This document shows positions 7,043 to 13,965 of a stretch of 13,987 bases of DNA, in pieces. Both the position numbers and the translations under genes were made by a program. The notes under the pieces are model-generated. The model ran no database searches, was not told the origin of the DNA, and saw nothing but the letters and a program-made list of their open reading frames with translations. The stretch comes from 2-02-FULL-45-10 sp046590235. Its GTDB lineage: Bacteria > Patescibacteriota > Patescibacteriia > Magasanikbacterales > GWA2-37-8. The DNA is taken from NCBI GenBank assembly GCA_046590235.1, contig JBKJTY010000008.1, positions 1-13,987 on the forward strand, in the 5' to 3' direction. Positions within the stretch are counted from its first letter, which is position 1. Each line of letters opens with the position of its first letter.

Positions 7043-8516
7043 AGTAGAATAGGAATATGTAAGAGCATACCATAGCCCACCAGGGTAGCGCCAGGTTAAC
7101 CGAACTCCAGGAGCGCTCACCAAAGATTTGGGCAACTTTAATGACATAGTCTAAGCCAAAGTTGGAAATATAAGCAACGAGCTGGCCGATCGGAAAAAAT
7201 ATGACGCTTGCGACGACTGCAACAAAACCGCCGAGCATGAGCCAGGGCACAATCCAAAGAATTAAGATATTTACTAAGGGAGCAACGAGCGATAGACGTC
7301 CGAATTGGTACATTATGAGCGGTAACGTAATAATAATCGCTGAGAGTGTTGTGAGTAGCGGTTCAGAGATAATTTTGAACACGGCCGGTACATTAATTTT
7401 TTCTTCTAATAACGGTGAGATATACACCAACCCTATCGTTGCCAAGAAAGATAATTGAAAACCTGCATCCCATACCAACAGAAAAGGATTAACAACCAAC
7501 ATCACCGCCGCCGTAAAAACAAGGACCGTCCCAATTTCATTTTTACGACCGATTCGGACTGCCACCAAGGACAATGTTCCCATGACTGCCGCACGAACCA
7601 CCGAAGCAGATAGCCCACTCAGAGTGGTAAACAACCACACGCTAACAAGCGCCACCCAGAAGGCTTGTCGACGCCACAAGCCTGCAGCGATGAGTGTGCT
7701 CATGAGAATGGTGGCTATAATAGTGATATTAAAACCCGAAACAGCTATTATATGTGTCACACCGGTGTTACTAAAATTTTCTACAAGCTCTGGCGGCAGG
7801 CCGCTTCTACTACCATAGAGAATGCCGGCCATAAGCCCACTTTCCGGTTGAGGCCAAAGTTTTGACACTTGGCTATCGAGTACATTTTTAAAACGAAAGA
7901 TCTGCTCAAAAAAATGGCTGCTTATAGAAAATGGGTGGCCTACTTTTTTAATAACAGCCGGCCTGCATAATGACCAAACATTTTCTTTACCCAAATACTT
8001 ATCATACCGAAAAGTGCTGTCCTCTTTATTTTCCGGAGCCTGCAAACGACAGGTGAACTCAAGCTCATCGCCATATTGAAACTCAGGATAATTTTGTGCC
8101 GTTACCAAAGCCCTTCCTCTGACAGGTTGTCCGCCAAGTGTTTTAGCAGTTATGGTGTAGTTTGTTTTATCAATACGCCGATCAGGTTCGTCTAAAATAA
8201 CACCGGTTATTTTCACCATTTTGTCGTTATAAAAACAAAGATTGCTTTCGATATGACAATTCCCCGCCATAATTGCAGCACGCCACGAACCAAATAGCAT
8301 GAATACACCGCATAATGCGACAAACCTTACTTGCTGGTTTTTTCTATACACAACAACTATCCCAATGCTCACGATTAGCAAGGTGAATAGAATTATTTTT
8401 ATTACCTGAAACGATTCTATCCAAGAAAATAAACTTGCCCCCGTGATAAATAAAAAACAAAACGTGAGTAACCTTTTGTTTTTGGAAATAATGATTCGTT
8501 GTATCCCCTCCCCCAT
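6957..8516 (-). CDS. comEC: ComEC/Rec2-family DNA uptake channel, lacking the C-terminal MBL domain
   Basis: A 519-residue polytopic protein. N-terminal helices (about 15-80) are followed by an OB-like DUF4131 region (about 100-190). The Competence domain (about 220-490) carries the diagnostic THIIAVSGFNI (254-264), then the helical core with SGLSASVVRAAVMG and DAGFQLSFLATIG. In competent bacteria ComEC carries single-stranded DNA across the inner membrane. Full-length ComEC usually ends in an MBL domain; here the protein stops after the last helices with a short hydrophilic tail. That tail (about the last 28 residues) is encoded in DNA that also encodes the start of the methyltransferase. 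The matching MBL domain is the separate gene at 5583-6434. Starts 6 nt after the upstream metallo-hydrolase. Confidence 0.92.
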   Translation of the reverse strand: MGEGIQRIIISKNKRLLTFCFLFITGASLFSWIESFQVIKIILFTLLIVSIGIVVVYRKNQQVRFVALCGVFMLFGSWRAAIMAGNCHIESNLCFYNDKMVKITGVILDEPDRRIDKTNYTITAKTLGGQPVRGRALVTAQNYPEFQYGDELEFTCRLQAPENKEDSTFRYDKYLGKENVWSLCRPAVIKKVGHPFSISSHFFEQIFRFKNVLDSQVSKLWPQPESGLMAGILYGSRSGLPPELVENFSNTGVTHIIAVSGFNITIIATILMSTLIAAGLWRRQAFWVALVSVWLFTTLSGLSASVVRAAVMGTLSLVAVRIGRKNEIGTVLVFTAAVMLVVNPFLLVWDAGFQLSFLATIGLVYISPLLEEKINVPAVFKIISEPLLTTLSAIIITLPLIMYQFGRLSLVAPLVNILILWIVPWLMLGGFVAVVASVIFFPIGQLVAYISNFGLDYVIKVAQIFGERSWSSVNLALPWWAMVCSYIFLFYYGKNQSLQLNQRLQPGRETIRRQTGVSQ

Positions 8517-8522
8517 ACTTTT

Positions 8523-9155
8523 TTAGAAATCGCGCGACTTGCCGTCTTCGAGAACTACCCATTCTGTTCCAACATCTTTAAAAAACTTTTCATGGAACAT
8601 GTGGTATAGCCCGCCAGTTTTCAGAAGTGAATCATGGACCGGGAAAGCAACTTTCGGCTTCATGGCGAGCGCGTAATCTATGGAATTCCCAATGGTCATC
8701 CAAGGTGCCATGGCCGGAAAAGCCAGTATAGCAACCGGGCGATCAGGAATTGTTAAAGCGTCACCGGGGTAGAAGAACGTATTTGCGATGAAATAGCCGG
8801 TATTTCGGACGATCGGTACGCTTTTGTGGATAAGTGCATGGTCTTTGCCAACGCCTTCAATAATTATGTTTTGCACTGCTGCCTGCTCACCATCTTCAAG
8901 ACGATCAACTTGAATATCTTCTTCGGCAAGCGCTTCAACCACCTCTGTATTTCCGAAAATGCGAGCGCGAGGATTGAACTCTACCAATCGTTTAATGGTA
9001 GGAATGGCAACATGATCTTGGTGACTGTGCGTTATCAAAATCGCATCGAGCTTTTCGAGATCAGGGACGGTTGACCAACTACCCGGGTCGATAAGAATGC
9101 GAGCGTCGCCTTCTTCGATGAGAAGACAAGAGTGTCCGAATTTGGTAATTTTCAT
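8523..9155 (-). CDS. UlaG/UPF0173-like metallo-beta-lactamase fold hydrolase
   Basis: A 210-residue cytoplasmic protein starting MKITKFGHSCLLIE, the typical opening of the UlaG/YtkL-like group. Metal-binding motif THSHQDH (H43, H45, D47, H48), a later metal aspartate in FYPGDAL, and a C-terminal histidine in FPVHD are present, so the active site looks complete. Family members hydrolyse phosphoester or lactone bonds; the substrate here is unknown. It is distinct from the ComEC-type MBL protein at 5583-6434, which lacks the second motif histidine and has a membrane anchor. It lies 39 nt after the small membrane protein gene and 6 nt before comEC, so it is probably cotranscribed with comEC. Confidence 0.88.
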   Translation of the reverse strand: MKITKFGHSCLLIEEGDARILIDPGSWSTVPDLEKLDAILITHSHQDHVAIPTIKRLVEFNPRARIFGNTEVVEALAEEDIQVDRLEDGEQAAVQNIIIEGVGKDHALIHKSVPIVRNTGYFIANTFFYPGDALTIPDRPVAILAFPAMAPWMTIGNSIDYALAMKPKVAFPVHDSLLKTGGLYHMFHEKFFKDVGTEWVVLEDGKSRDF

Positions 9156-9194
9156 AATATTCTTGTTAGAACCGCTAGAATAATCGTCGCCAAA

Positions 9195-9656
9195 TTATAC
9201 TAAAGTAAAGCCATTACCCTGTGCCACTTCACGCATTCGCACAGCATCCTGTTTATTGCTCATTTCATAGTAAAATTTTTGCCCAGGAGCTTCAATCCGA
9301 AATCGATAAGCTTCTATGCGTCCTCCCACAATATCTCGCACCTCAAGAGCAGTAATCGATTCTCTACGAATAGTAGTAAGTACTATACGCTTCATAGACA
9401 TTATGACTACACTATCTCGATTAATTTGCACGATAATCCGGTTCTTCATGTGCAGATAAAAATATGGCGCAAAAAATATCGGCAAAATTCCTAAAAATAG
9501 CGCAAATCGAAGAATCTGCCAAACACCTTCTGAAGGAATATATTGGACAACAATGAACATGAGCAGGCCTAAACTCACACTTGTAAACAATGCTTTACCA
9601 TACCCTTTGGTCAGATCAGTAATAATAAATTCATTGGACTGCAGAATAGTATCCAT
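9195..9656 (-). CDS. Small membrane protein of unknown function, possibly PH-like C-terminal domain
   Basis: A 153-residue protein when started at ATG 9656, 4 nt after the leuS stop. The frame is open to a GTG at 9674 that would overlap leuS. Two hydrophobic helices lie at about 26-40 and 50-68. A soluble beta-rich region follows (about 72-130, NRIIVQINRDSVVIM onwards), ending in a helix (about 134-146). Two helices plus a seven-stranded-looking domain resembles bacterial PH-domain (YdbT/YvbH-like) membrane proteins, but I do not recognise a diagnostic motif. The call is from layout only. The tight spacing after leuS suggests cotranscription. Confidence 0.6.
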   Translation of the reverse strand: MDTILQSNEFIITDLTKGYGKALFTSVSLGLLMFIVVQYIPSEGVWQILRFALFLGILPIFFAPYFYLHMKNRIIVQINRDSVVIMSMKRIVLTTIRRESITALEVRDIVGGRIEAYRFRIEAPGQKFYYEMSNKQDAVRMREVAQGNGFTLV

Positions 9657-9660
9657 ACAT

Positions 9661-12102
9661 TTATACAACGACACTAACTAGCTTCCCTTTCACGTAGATG
9701 ATCTTTTTAGGAGTTTTGCCTTCGAGCCATTTTTTGACTTTTTCACTTTGCATGACAAGCTCTTTGACATTTGCTTCGGTGATATCAGCTGCCACTTCGA
9801 GGTTATCACGAACTTTACCATTAACCTGCACAGCAAGCGTGAGGGTATTTTCCACTGTTAATTCTGGTTTAAAGGTTGGCCACGCTTCATGTGCAAGTGA
9901 TTTCTTGTGACCAAGAACTTCTGTCCAAATTTCGTCAGCCATGTGTGGAGCAAATGGTGACATTAATTTAGCAAAGACTTCGTATTCTTCACGGGTGATT
10001 TTCTGTTCTTTGGTGAAGTGGTTGGCAAGTTCCATTAACTTAGCGATAGCAGTGTTGAAGGACATCTTGTCGATATCTTCAGAAACTTTTTTGATCGTCT
10101 GGTGCATGACAACCTGGTTGCTGCCTTCACCAGTTAAATATTCCTGCAAGTTCCAAACACGTTCCATGAAGCGGCGCACACCAACAAGGCCGTTGGTATC
10201 CCACTGTACAAACTGATCGAAAGGACCCATGAACATGATATACGTGCGGAACGCATCAGAGCCAAACTGCTCAGTCATTTCATCAGGGTTGATAACATTA
10301 CCACGAGATTTACTCATCTTTTCGCCATCAGGACCGAGGATCATGCCGTGACTAGTGCGTTTTTTGTATGGTTCTTTTGTTGGAACCACACCAATGTCAT
10401 ACATGAATTCATTCCAGAAACGAGAGTACAACAAGTGAAGCACGGTGTGTTCCATGCCACCATTGTACCAATCGACTGCCATCCAGTAATCAAGATTTTC
10501 TTTAGATGCGAAAGCTTTAGTGTTAGTCGGATCAGTGTAGCGCAAGAAATACCAGCTTGAACCTGCCCAGTTTGGCATGGTGTCGGTTTCACGGCGAGCT
10601 TTACCGCCGCAGCGAGGACATTTTGTGTTCACCCATTTATCCATTGCGGCAAGCGGTGACTCACCCGTGTCGGTTGGTTCGTATTTTGTAACCTTTGGAA
10701 GTTCAAGCGGTAATTCTTTTTCATCAAGCGGGATCCAGCCTGGATTCATTTCTTCACCTTTACTTTGGAAATCTTTTTTCTCTGCACAAGCAGCACAAAA
10801 TACGAGCGGAATCGGCTCACCCCAATAACGCTGACGAGAAAAGACCCAATCGCGGAGTTTAAAATTTATTTTATGTTTACCAAGATTCTTTTCTTCGAGC
10901 CAGGCAGTCATTTTCTTTTTCGCCTCTGCTGTTTCAAGGTCATTTAAAAAATCAGAATTTACTGCTTTGCCTTTTTCTGTGAAAGCTTTTTCATCCACGT
11001 TACCACCAGCAACAACTTCTTTAATTGATAAACTGAACTTCTTCGCAAACTCATGGTCGCGTTCATCATGCCCCGGCACACCCATAATCGCTCCAGTGCC
11101 AACTCCACCCATGACATAATTAGTAATCCAAACCGGAATTTCTTCACCGGTAACAGGGTTTATTGCTTTAATACCAGCATCAATACCCGTCTTCTCAACT
11201 TCATCACGATCTTCTGTTGCAACACGTTCTTTGAGTGTAGCTTCAACGTATTTTTTCACTTCGCTGCCTACTTGCCAACCAACTTTCAACCAGCTATTTG
11301 CTAGCTCGGCTGAAACTGCCACAAACGTAACACCAAAAATGGTGTCGGGACGTGTGGTGAATACGGTGAGCGTATCCTGGATTCCCGCCTTCGCGGGAAT
11401 GACAAATTGCACCTCAGCACCCTCACTCTTACCGATCCAATTTTCTTGCTGGATACGAGCCGGAGTGATGTAATCTACTTCTTTCAAACCCTCAAGGAGC
11501 TTATCGGCGTATTTAGTAATGGCTAACATCCATTGTTCTTTATTGCGTTGTTCCACAGCAGTACCACAACGCTCACAACAACCTTGCACGACTTCTTCGT
11601 TAGCAAGACCGATCTTATCTTTTGGACACCAATTAATCGGCTGATTCTTTTTATACGCTAAACCGTGTTTATATAATTGTAAAAAAATCCACTGCGTCCA
11701 TTTGAAATATTTCGGATCGGTCGTATCAACGGCGCGGGACCAATCAAAACCATAGCCGAGCGATTTAAGCTGACGGGTGAAGTTGGCAATGTTCTCTGCA
11801 GTCACTTCGGCTGGAGGACGGCCGGTTTTGATAGCATAATTTTCAGTCGGCAAACCAAAGGCGTCAAAGCCAATCGGATACAAAACGTTAAACCCTTCCA
11901 TGCGCTTCTTGCGAGTGATGACATCCATCGCCGTGAATGGTCGAGGGTGACCCACATGAAGACCAGCACCTGATGGATACGGAAACTCAATCAGACCATA
12001 AAATTTCTTTTTGGTCGGATCTTCCTCAACCTCAAAGGTGCCTTCTTTTTCCCAGGTCTTCTGCCATTTTTTCTCAATTTCTTTCGGGTTATATTTGTTC
12101 AT
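9661..12102 (-). CDS. leuS: Leucyl-tRNA synthetase
   Basis: An 813-residue class I synthetase that charges tRNA-Leu. The HIGH motif appears as HVGH (49-52) and KMSKS at 595-599. A metal-binding segment WCPKD...CCERCG (C159, C175, C176, C179) precedes the editing domain, and two more Cys pairs (CAAC, CPRCGG) lie in the later insertion. The editing domain is recognisable from TVFTTRPDT and the GVPGHDERD segment, which holds a conserved editing aspartate. The C-terminus holds the anticodon-binding helices and a VQVNGKVR domain. Residues about 233-243 (FVIPAKAGIQD) are encoded by a palindromic repeat unit inserted in frame at the start of the editing domain. No Shine-Dalgarno; a putative promoter lies at 12126-12154. 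First gene of a long minus-strand run. Confidence 0.97.
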   Translation of the reverse strand: MNKYNPKEIEKKWQKTWEKEGTFEVEEDPTKKKFYGLIEFPYPSGAGLHVGHPRPFTAMDVITRKKRMEGFNVLYPIGFDAFGLPTENYAIKTGRPPAEVTAENIANFTRQLKSLGYGFDWSRAVDTTDPKYFKWTQWIFLQLYKHGLAYKKNQPINWCPKDKIGLANEEVVQGCCERCGTAVEQRNKEQWMLAITKYADKLLEGLKEVDYITPARIQQENWIGKSEGAEVQFVIPAKAGIQDTLTVFTTRPDTIFGVTFVAVSAELANSWLKVGWQVGSEVKKYVEATLKERVATEDRDEVEKTGIDAGIKAINPVTGEEIPVWITNYVMGGVGTGAIMGVPGHDERDHEFAKKFSLSIKEVVAGGNVDEKAFTEKGKAVNSDFLNDLETAEAKKKMTAWLEEKNLGKHKINFKLRDWVFSRQRYWGEPIPLVFCAACAEKKDFQSKGEEMNPGWIPLDEKELPLELPKVTKYEPTDTGESPLAAMDKWVNTKCPRCGGKARRETDTMPNWAGSSWYFLRYTDPTNTKAFASKENLDYWMAVDWYNGGMEHTVLHLLYSRFWNEFMYDIGVVPTKEPYKKRTSHGMILGPDGEKMSKSRGNVINPDEMTEQFGSDAFRTYIMFMGPFDQFVQWDTNGLVGVRRFMERVWNLQEYLTGEGSNQVVMHQTIKKVSEDIDKMSFNTAIAKLMELANHFTKEQKITREEYEVFAKLMSPFAPHMADEIWTEVLGHKKSLAHEAWPTFKPELTVENTLTLAVQVNGKVRDNLEVAADITEANVKELVMQSEKVKKWLEGKTPKKIIYVKGKLVSVVV
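11375..11404. repeat. Single palindromic repeat unit inside leuS
   Basis: A 30-bp unit, tcctggattcccgccttcgc followed by gggaatgaca, with a CCCGC-CTTC-GCGGG hairpin. It matches the arms of the intergenic pair at 1345-1419 and the units at 653-682 and 13552-13581. It is translated on the minus strand as VIPAKAGIQD within LeuRS. The length keeps the frame. Confidence 0.9.
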
Positions 12103-12125
12103 AGCAATAAGTCAAAAGTGTTCTT

Positions 12126-12154
12126 AGTGTAGCTAAAGTAGGCCAAAAAATCAA
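12126..12154 (-). promoter_or_regulatory. Possible promoter for leuS
   Basis: On the minus strand: TTGATT (12149-12154), 17-bp spacer, TACACT (12126-12131). Each hexamer matches the sigma-70 consensus at four of six positions. The predicted start, near 12119, would give a leader of roughly 17 nt before ATG 12102 with no Shine-Dalgarno. The position upstream of a long codirectional run supports it, but the match is only moderate. Confidence 0.4.
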
Positions 12155-12208
12155 GCTTGTGAGAAAGCCAGGCACCCTGCTTCCGTCAAATACCGATGTT
12201 AGTACTCT

Positions 12209-12214
12209 AGGAGG
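12209..12214 (+). promoter_or_regulatory. Canonical Shine-Dalgarno AGGAGG
   Basis: A perfect AGGAGG lies 5 nt before ATG 12220. It fixes the start of the plus-strand gene and is the only such site before a gene in this window. Confidence 0.85.
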
Positions 12215-12219
12215 TAAAA

Positions 12220-12555
12220 ATGAGCGAACCAGCACAAACGAACACCTTTGGCGAGCTTCTTATCTTTTTCCACCGCTCATCCGCTTGGATTACCGAACAG
12301 GAACGTGAGCGGGGTAAGGAGTGGAGAATCCCTATCGCCCACCAACACTCAACATACTTCCAAAACGTTCTTTTCGCTCTTGAAGCAAAGTATCCCCAAA
12401 TCCATGCCGAGGAGCTTGATATCGACTCACTCGGACAAGAGGCTGAATTTAACCCAGAAGCCCAAACAGTTTTTAGGGAAATGTATCACTGGCTTCAAAA
12501 GCTTGGTTACGACCCGCAGAAGGACAAACTCTCATTTGCCATAACCTTACACTAA
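12220..12555 (+). CDS. Plus-strand orphan gene of unknown function
   Basis: A 111-residue soluble protein starting MSEPAQTNTFGELLIFFHRS, which I do not recognise. It has no signal peptide or membrane segment. It is mixed-charge with likely helices (for example EFNPEAQTVFREMYHWLQKL, about 75-94) and is rich in His, Gln and aromatic residues. The perfect Shine-Dalgarno 5 nt upstream and the GC-rich hairpin just after the stop make it look like a real, self-contained gene. It is the only gene on this strand, divergent from leuS and convergent with mutM. Another open frame of 98 codons overlaps it (12248-12544) but lacks a ribosome binding site. Its translation signal differs from all neighbours, which suggests a separate origin. 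Confidence 0.75.
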   Translation: MSEPAQTNTFGELLIFFHRSSAWITEQERERGKEWRIPIAHQHSTYFQNVLFALEAKYPQIHAEELDIDSLGQEAEFNPEAQTVFREMYHWLQKLGYDPQKDKLSFAITLH

Positions 12556-12559
12556 CATC

Positions 12560-12583
12560 GCCGCCTCCCAACTAGGAGGCGGC
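12560..12583. terminator. GC-rich hairpin between convergent genes
   Basis: A perfect 9-bp stem GCCGCCTCC/GGAGGCGGC (12560-12568 with 12575-12583), loop caacta, lies 4 nt after the plus-strand stop and 3 nt from the mutM stop. Neither side has a clear T-run, so it may stop polymerase poorly or protect both mRNA 3' ends. Its position between convergent genes supports a shared terminator. Confidence 0.6.
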
Positions 12584-12586
12584 ATT

Positions 12587-13480
12587 CTAACGCTGACAGA
12601 CCGAGCAGTAATGTGTCCCACGCCCAGCAATTTTTTTCTTTTGGATAATAGCTTTTTTACAAGTGAGACAATTTTTCTTATCTCGTTCATAGACCTTAAG
12701 GAACCGTACAAAATTTCCTTTCTTGCCGTCACTGTCGACATAATTATTAAATGTAGTTCCCCGCTCTTTTACTGCCTGCTTAATTACTTCTTGCGTGGCT
12801 TGAAAAATCTTTTTTATTTCTTCATCTTTCAATGATGATGTATTGCGGTTTGGCAGCACACCAGCAAGGTGGCAGATTTCATCAGCATAAATATTACCAA
12901 TTCCGGCAATAAACGCTTGGTTCAAAAGCAGGGCCTTAAGATTGGTTTTCTTTTTTTTGAAAAGTTCAGTAAGATTTTTTAAAGTAAAATTATTGGTCAA
13001 CGGCTCAATGCCATACGTCGCGACAATCAATTCTTTCTGTTCAGGAGTGACAAGGCGTGCATAACCAAAACGGCGCATGTCGTTAAAGTACAACGTACCA
13101 TCTTTTTCAAGTTCAATAATTATTTGCGTGTGCTTATCTGGTAATTCCCAGCTTACTTCTCCGTGCGATTTCGTTCCCGAATCTATAGGAGTCAGACTGT
13201 GCCCACCAGCAGTTATTTTGTTTTTGTTTTTATAAATAAGCTGGCCAGTCATTTTCAAGTGCACCAATAAATACAAAGCTGGTTTATGCAATTTAAACAT
13301 GATCAATTTTCCTACTCGTTCAATTTCCTCAAACTTATTGCCAATTAATTTTTCAGGAAGCGCAAACTTGGTTTCACGAATCGATTTTTCGCGCACAACA
13401 ACCACTTGAACAATTTTTTTGTTCAATATTTTTTTGCGTAAATCTTGGCGGATAGTTTCGACTTCGGGTAGCTCAGGCAT
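12587..13480 (-). CDS. mutM: Formamidopyrimidine-DNA glycosylase (MutM/Fpg)
   Basis: A 297-residue base excision repair enzyme that removes 8-oxoguanine and formamidopyrimidines and cleaves the abasic site. The N-terminus MPELPEVETI provides catalytic P2 and E3. K58 and the HLKMTGQL segment (74-81) match the conserved Fpg core, and NDMRRFGYA holds the void-filling/DNA-binding arginine region. The helix-two-turn-helix segment includes AGIGNIYADE. A C-terminal zinc finger has C271, C274, C292, C295 and the GRGTHYC arginine (R287). It is longer than the E. coli enzyme (269), mainly through a loop near residues 84-110. No Shine-Dalgarno is visible. It follows the thioredoxin gene across the composite repeat at 13490-13600. 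Confidence 0.97.
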   Translation of the reverse strand: MPELPEVETIRQDLRKKILNKKIVQVVVVREKSIRETKFALPEKLIGNKFEEIERVGKLIMFKLHKPALYLLVHLKMTGQLIYKNKNKITAGGHSLTPIDSGTKSHGEVSWELPDKHTQIIIELEKDGTLYFNDMRRFGYARLVTPEQKELIVATYGIEPLTNNFTLKNLTELFKKKKTNLKALLLNQAFIAGIGNIYADEICHLAGVLPNRNTSSLKDEEIKKIFQATQEVIKQAVKERGTTFNNYVDSDGKKGNFVRFLKVYERDKKNCLTCKKAIIQKKKIAGRGTHYCSVCQR

Positions 13481-13489
13481 AAAATAAAA

Positions 13490-13600
13490 ATGTCATCCAG
13501 AGACAGTTGTCATCCCCGCGTGGCGGGGATCCAGGATACGACGTTGCGGTGTCCTGGATTCCCGTCTTCACGGGAATGACATTGTGAGGCTGGATGACAT
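13490..13600. repeat. Nested composite palindromic repeat between thioredoxin and mutM
   Basis: Outer inverted repeat 13490-13500 with 13590-13600 (11 bp, perfect) encloses two hairpin units, 13508-13536 and 13552-13581. These are joined by a spacer nearly identical to that of the element at 588-682 (ATACGACGTTG shared). It fills most of the 137-bp gap between the mutM start and the thioredoxin stop. No protein is read through this copy. Confidence 0.9.
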
Positions 13601-13617
13601 TATACTGTTGTAATTTT

Positions 13618-13965
13618 TTAGAGGTGTTTATTGATCATTTCCTGCAGTTTCTCTTTTTGTACGCCACCGATCATTTCATCAACTTTTTGGCCATTCTTGA
13701 AGAGAAGGAAGGTTGGGATACTCATGACGTTGAATTCACCAGCCGCGTTTGGGCTTTCATCAACATTGAGTTTACCAATTTTTACTTTACCCTCGAGCTC
13801 GTGCGCGAGATCTTCCACAATCGGACCCATCTGCTGGCATGGACCACACCATGGTGCCCAGAAATCTACAAATGTTAATTGGTTTGATTGCTTTACTTCT
13901 ACTTCGAAGTTAGCAATCAAACCAATTAACATTTGTAGATTTCTGGGCACCATGGTGTGGTCCAT
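13618..13965 (-). CDS. trxA: Thioredoxin, with a corrupted 5' end
   Basis: The reading frame gives 115 residues. From about residue 19 on it is a normal thioredoxin: NFEVEV, then VDFWAPWCGPC with redox cysteines C40 and C43, VDESPNAAGEFNVMSIPT with the conserved cis-proline, and a C-terminal helix ending MINKHL. Thioredoxins reduce protein disulphides in the cytoplasm. Residues 1-18 (beginning MDHTMVPRNLQM) do not resemble any thioredoxin N-terminus. They are encoded by the right arm of the 76-bp inverted repeat at 13817-13987, that is, by the antisense of the gene's own active-site region. The genuine gene part therefore ends near 13911 and its true start codon is not in the window. Confidence 0.9.
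   Translation of the reverse strand: MDHTMVPRNLQMLIGLIANFEVEVKQSNQLTFVDFWAPWCGPCQQMGPIVEDLAHELEGKVKIGKLNVDESPNAAGEFNVMSIPTFLLFKNGQKVDEMIGGVQKEKLQEMINKHL

Noticed and set aside
7043..7147. Longer N-terminus for the methyltransferase
   Set aside because: The extra 35 residues overlap comEC, are not methyltransferase-like, and the family-like start MAKIKVYN is at 7042.
9194..9199. TATAAT on the minus strand as a promoter for the UlaG-like gene
   Set aside because: A perfect -10-like hexamer overlaps the preceding stop, but no acceptable -35 is found 16-18 bp upstream; AT-rich stop regions make such matches by chance.
12248..12544. 98-codon plus-strand frame overlapping the orphan gene
   Set aside because: The overlapping 111-codon frame has the AGGAGG site and this one does not; the 98-codon product is Ser/Thr/Arg-rich in the manner of a frame shadow.
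12547..12741. 64-codon minus-strand frame at the mutM 3' end
   Set aside because: It is an out-of-phase shadow of the mutM zinc-finger region, whose cysteines are in the main frame.
13599..13604. TATAAT on the minus strand as a promoter for mutM
   Set aside because: No -35 at suitable spacing, and it partly overlaps the edge of the composite repeat.
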